A stretch of DNA of 25,090 nucleotides. Origin: Pyropia haitanensis (Eukaryota > Rhodophyta > Bangiophyceae > Bangiales > Bangiaceae). The position numbers and the translations under genes were made by a program. Shown here one piece after another: positions 23,285 to 25,090 of this stretch (the first letter of the stretch is position 1; every line of letters starts with the position of its first letter). The notes under the pieces are model-generated. The model saw only the letters and a program-made list of their open reading frames with translations. It ran no database searches and was not told the DNA's origin. Where the stretch lies: assembly GCA_008729055.1 (NCBI GenBank), contig SDUX01000043.1, forward strand, positions 1-25,090, written 5' to 3'.

Positions 23285-23866
23285 TTACAGGCCGACGACA
23301 CGGTTCCAGTCGGCAATATACATATACATGCGCTGGAACTCGCTCGGCAGCAGCATTCTGTTATGAGCGATGAAGTTTCTGGACTTCTCCAATTCATCCA
23401 TCCGCTGCTTGAGCCAGTGCTGTGACGGAATCACAGATTCGAAACTCTCCCACTTGTGAATGATGATTTGGGCCAAATGGCCAAACTCGAGATATCCCAG
23501 TAAATCTGTCTTCTCGCCTTCCAACCACGAGTCGTCGAGCGCTGTAGCTAGGCGGCCTTCGGCATGTTTCAGGACCTTAGGTGGTAACGCCTTCAGCCAG
23601 TCCGCCCCCTCATTCTCTGTCAGTGTCGTTCTAATGAAGTCTCTGACATGGTTCTCGAATGCGAAGAGAACTGAGTATAGCCGCGCCATCTCCAAAGCGT
23701 TGTTTCGGAGATTTACGGGAAACGGAGAGAGTGCTTCCTCTAGCAGTTTTTCTTCCGTCTCAGTCTGATCTGCTCCAATCTTGATGCCCGCATTCTGAAA
23801 GGAAGTTGCCTCTGCTTCGAACAGTAGCCCTCGAAACATGAAATCTCGTAAATCTTTCTGGCTCAA
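23285..23866 (-). CDS. HEPN-domain (Swt1-type-like) protein, putative RNase effector
   Basis: This 193-residue helical protein has ALEMARLYSVLFAFENHVRD at about 57-76, with the E71-N-H motif. Near the C-terminus it has KSRNFIAHNRMLLPSEFQRM, giving R163 and H168, the R-x4-H signature of HEPN RNases. The pattern resembles the Swt1-type HEPN family. Its ATG overlaps the stop of the DUF5343-like gene by four bases (ATGA), so the two are translationally coupled and share one cassette and attC 26. In such pairs HEPN proteins usually act as RNase toxins or defence effectors. That role is inferred from the motif and context. Confidence 0.78.
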   Translation of the reverse strand: MSQKDLRDFMFRGLLFEAEATSFQNAGIKIGADQTETEEKLLEEALSPFPVNLRNNALEMARLYSVLFAFENHVRDFIRTTLTENEGADWLKALPPKVLKHAEGRLATALDDSWLEGEKTDLLGYLEFGHLAQIIIHKWESFESVIPSQHWLKQRMDELEKSRNFIAHNRMLLPSEFQRMYMYIADWNRVVGL

Positions 23867-24477
23867 AACAAATGCTCCTTTAGTGATTTAAAAATAGCGT
23901 TGTAGACCTCGATATCCTTCGTCGCCGGGAGATGGATCTGGACATTATAATGCAAGCTCGGAGTGTCCAGTTGGCTACCCAAGTTGCTTGCCGCGGTTAC
24001 AGATCCAGAATCATCCGAAGAATCAGTTGGATCGGGCTTCTTCTTCGCTTCCGTGGACGGCTTCAGATCTGCCAAATCCAGCAATGAGAAGAAAGTGCGC
24101 CGCATGTTGGTCGCGACGTTGTCGCTGGCGTTGTGAAAGCTCTTAAACTTCCCTTCAACAGCTGCGTGATCTGCAGAAGTTGGATTCTCTTTGATTAAAA
24201 AAATGTCAGAATAGGCCTCCTTTAAAGCCTCTCCCATAACCCTTTTCGAATTCGAGTGATCACGGTAGTCTCTATATCGTTGAGTCGGCTTTCCGTCAGG
24301 CGTCAAAAACCCGAGCGCTTTCAGCAGAGGGATATACGCTCGATGCTTGTTTGATTTAAATCCTAGATCCTGAAGCACCTGATGTGTGAACTGGTCAGGT
24401 GCTTGCCCATCTCGGAGTGCTCCAAAGAACTCCCCAAGTTTTCCGTATGCTTCAGTATATGCGCTTGATAGTGCCAT
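23863..24477 (-). CDS. DUF5343-like protein, partner of the HEPN gene
   Basis: This 204-residue protein starts MALSSAYTEAYGKLGEFFGA. The N-terminal 140 residues (FTHQVLQDLGFKSNKHRAYI, LKALGFLTPDGKPTQRYRDY, FKSFHNASDNVATNMRRTFF) match the DUF5343 pattern, a winged-helix-like family. A Lys/Pro/Ser linker follows. The end (LHYNVQIHLPATKDIEVYNA) is seen in other defence-type proteins that sense or regulate. The expected cassette start position holds ATG AAC TAG, a two-codon mini-ORF, and the real ATG lies 14 nt further on. It probably regulates or activates the coupled HEPN protein. Confidence 0.78.
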   Translation of the reverse strand: MALSSAYTEAYGKLGEFFGALRDGQAPDQFTHQVLQDLGFKSNKHRAYIPLLKALGFLTPDGKPTQRYRDYRDHSNSKRVMGEALKEAYSDIFLIKENPTSADHAAVEGKFKSFHNASDNVATNMRRTFFSLLDLADLKPSTEAKKKPDPTDSSDDSGSVTAASNLGSQLDTPSLHYNVQIHLPATKDIEVYNAIFKSLKEHLF

Positions 24478-24500
24478 GGTCGTGCCTAGTTCATTTTTTC

Positions 24501-24626
24501 ACATAACGTAAAAGGCCTGTCACCCGATACAGAGAGCGCGGCCACGTATGCAGGGTAGGGAATCGAATCACGAAAGTCAATCGACTCCCAGCGTGTATCG
24601 GGTTGATCAGCGCCGTCTTGTTCGGC
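24501..24626 (-). repeat. attC site 27
   Basis: Arms CTGTCACCCGATAC and GTATCGGG-T-TGATCAG pair. Core side reads AACGTAAAAG. Confidence 0.88.
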
Positions 24627-24650
24627 TAGTTCGGTCCGAGACAAGCGAGT

Positions 24651-24956
24651 CTAGAACTGCGGCCCTGGCGTGAAATCGAATGATTCTAGGATGATCGCAT
24701 TGCCATCAGCATCGTAGATTTGCCTGGCAGGTCTCGGTCCATTCCGTATACCAGGAAACCCACCTCCCAGATCTACACTCTCTTGCTCACGCATCTTTGG
24801 GAATATTTGGGTCTCAGCAACAAACACTCGACGCACATCGTTTGCAGACTCGGCAAAATTCTGTAGGTCTCGTGGCGGATTCGATACGATGCAAATGAAA
24901 GCGACGCAAAGAATGCCTACCGATAATCGGAGTGAAACCGTTTTGGGGAAATTCAT
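24651..24956 (-). CDS. Cassette gene: small exported or anchored protein, 101 aa
   Basis: Starts MNFPKTVSLRLSVGILCVAF at 24956. Residues 5-25 form a signal peptide or membrane anchor, followed by a soluble Pro/Gly-rich part (GGGFPGIRNGPRPARQIYDA). The C-terminal AIILESFDFTPGPQF is hydrophobic. It is the first cassette after module copy C. Its ATG overlaps the stop of the ten-residue module leader (ATGA), an arrangement for translational coupling. The stop lies about 24 bp before attC 27. Function unknown. Confidence 0.72.
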   Translation of the reverse strand: MNFPKTVSLRLSVGILCVAFICIVSNPPRDLQNFAESANDVRRVFVAETQIFPKMREQESVDLGGGFPGIRNGPRPARQIYDADGNAIILESFDFTPGPQF

Positions 24957-24985
24957 GAGGTTTTTGAGCCGAACAGTATATTCAT
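24953..24985 (-). CDS. Ten-residue leader peptide of module C, coupled to the first cassette
   Basis: ATG 24985 behind GGGAGG reads MNILFGSKTS and stops at TGA 24953-24955, which overlaps the cassette ATG 24954-24956. The first five codons come from the module and the rest from the cassette 5' end. It resembles in role the short attI1 ORFs that help translate cassettes lacking a ribosome-binding site in class 1 integrons. Confidence 0.65.
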   Translation of the reverse strand: MNILFGSKTS

Positions 24986-25090
24986 GAACGATTTTCCTCC
25001 CTTATCGAGCACTCACCCGCCGGAATTAGATCGTCCTTGCTACGGGAGTAGACCGGATTTCCCCAGTGTTGTCAAGGGATGGGGACTCTT
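24969..25090 (-). promoter_or_regulatory. attI/Pc-like module, copy C (runs off the window)
   Basis: -35 TTGACA (25070-25075), 17-bp spacer, -10 TCTACT (25047-25052), GGGAGG near 24996-25001, ATG (24983-24985), AATATACT, and core GTTCGGC (24969-24975). Upstream sequence matches copies A and B to the edge of the window. Confidence 0.75.

Noticed and set aside
1..25090. tRNA, rRNA and integrase gene
   Set aside because: No tRNA-like cloverleaf or rRNA sequence was noticed, and no frame shows tyrosine-recombinase motifs, so no intI is claimed in this window.

Overview
The window is almost entirely a large chromosomal integron cassette array read on the minus strand. I count 27 attC-like recombination sites, 26 of them about 120-130 bp and one 59 bp. 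Nearly all have paired arms with one unpaired base in the 5' (L'') arm, as attC sites do. Between them lie short single-gene or two-gene cassettes whose ORFs all point leftwards. Cassette orientation places any integrase gene beyond the right edge; no intI is in the window. The organism is not certain. Moderate GC, very long attC arrays and a Ser-rich gene with an upstream 42-bp tandem repeat would suit an environmental, perhaps verrucomicrobial, bacterium, but that is a guess.

Layout, left to right. 1-1585: the left boundary, with no attC, holding a decayed IS110-family transposase remnant on the plus strand. 1586-17710: a long sub-array of cassettes carrying many unrelated genes. These include a DUF262 + HEPN RNase-like pair, an HNH-like protein, a VOC-family protein present twice (the second copy frameshifted), a barstar-like protein, a zinc-ribbon membrane protein, and many conserved or unknown proteins. 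A complete IS110-family element (about 9760-11460) sits exactly at an attC core. 17711-18158: a promoter/start-codon module. 18159-20614: a second sub-array of four cassettes (DUF6414-like, two membrane proteins, a PDZ lipoprotein). 20615-22603: a second module copy, split from its neighbour by a non-cassette Ser-rich gene and a 42-bp tandem-repeat block. 22604-24974: a third sub-array (membrane protein, DUF5343-like + HEPN pair, small exported protein). 24975-25090: a third module copy, running off the edge.

The most striking structure is this module. Three diverged copies each carry, in the direction of the cassettes, a consensus-like promoter (TTGACA, 17-bp spacer, TCTACT), a strong Shine-Dalgarno and a start codon opening a leader peptide beginning MNILF. 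Each ends exactly at a cassette core (GTT). They look like an attI/Pc platform repeated inside the array, each heading its own sub-array. Two sub-arrays end in the same about 70-bp boundary sequence.

Two further array-wide patterns stand out. Almost every cassette starts with the core GTT, a few bases, an A-rich tract and then ATG, with little or no Shine-Dalgarno. And many cassette proteins end in attC-encoded tails starting Glu-Gln, because the R'' half-site reads GAA CAA where other cassettes have the stop TAA CAA in the same frame. About seven cassettes carry frameshifts, either real decay or assembly indels.
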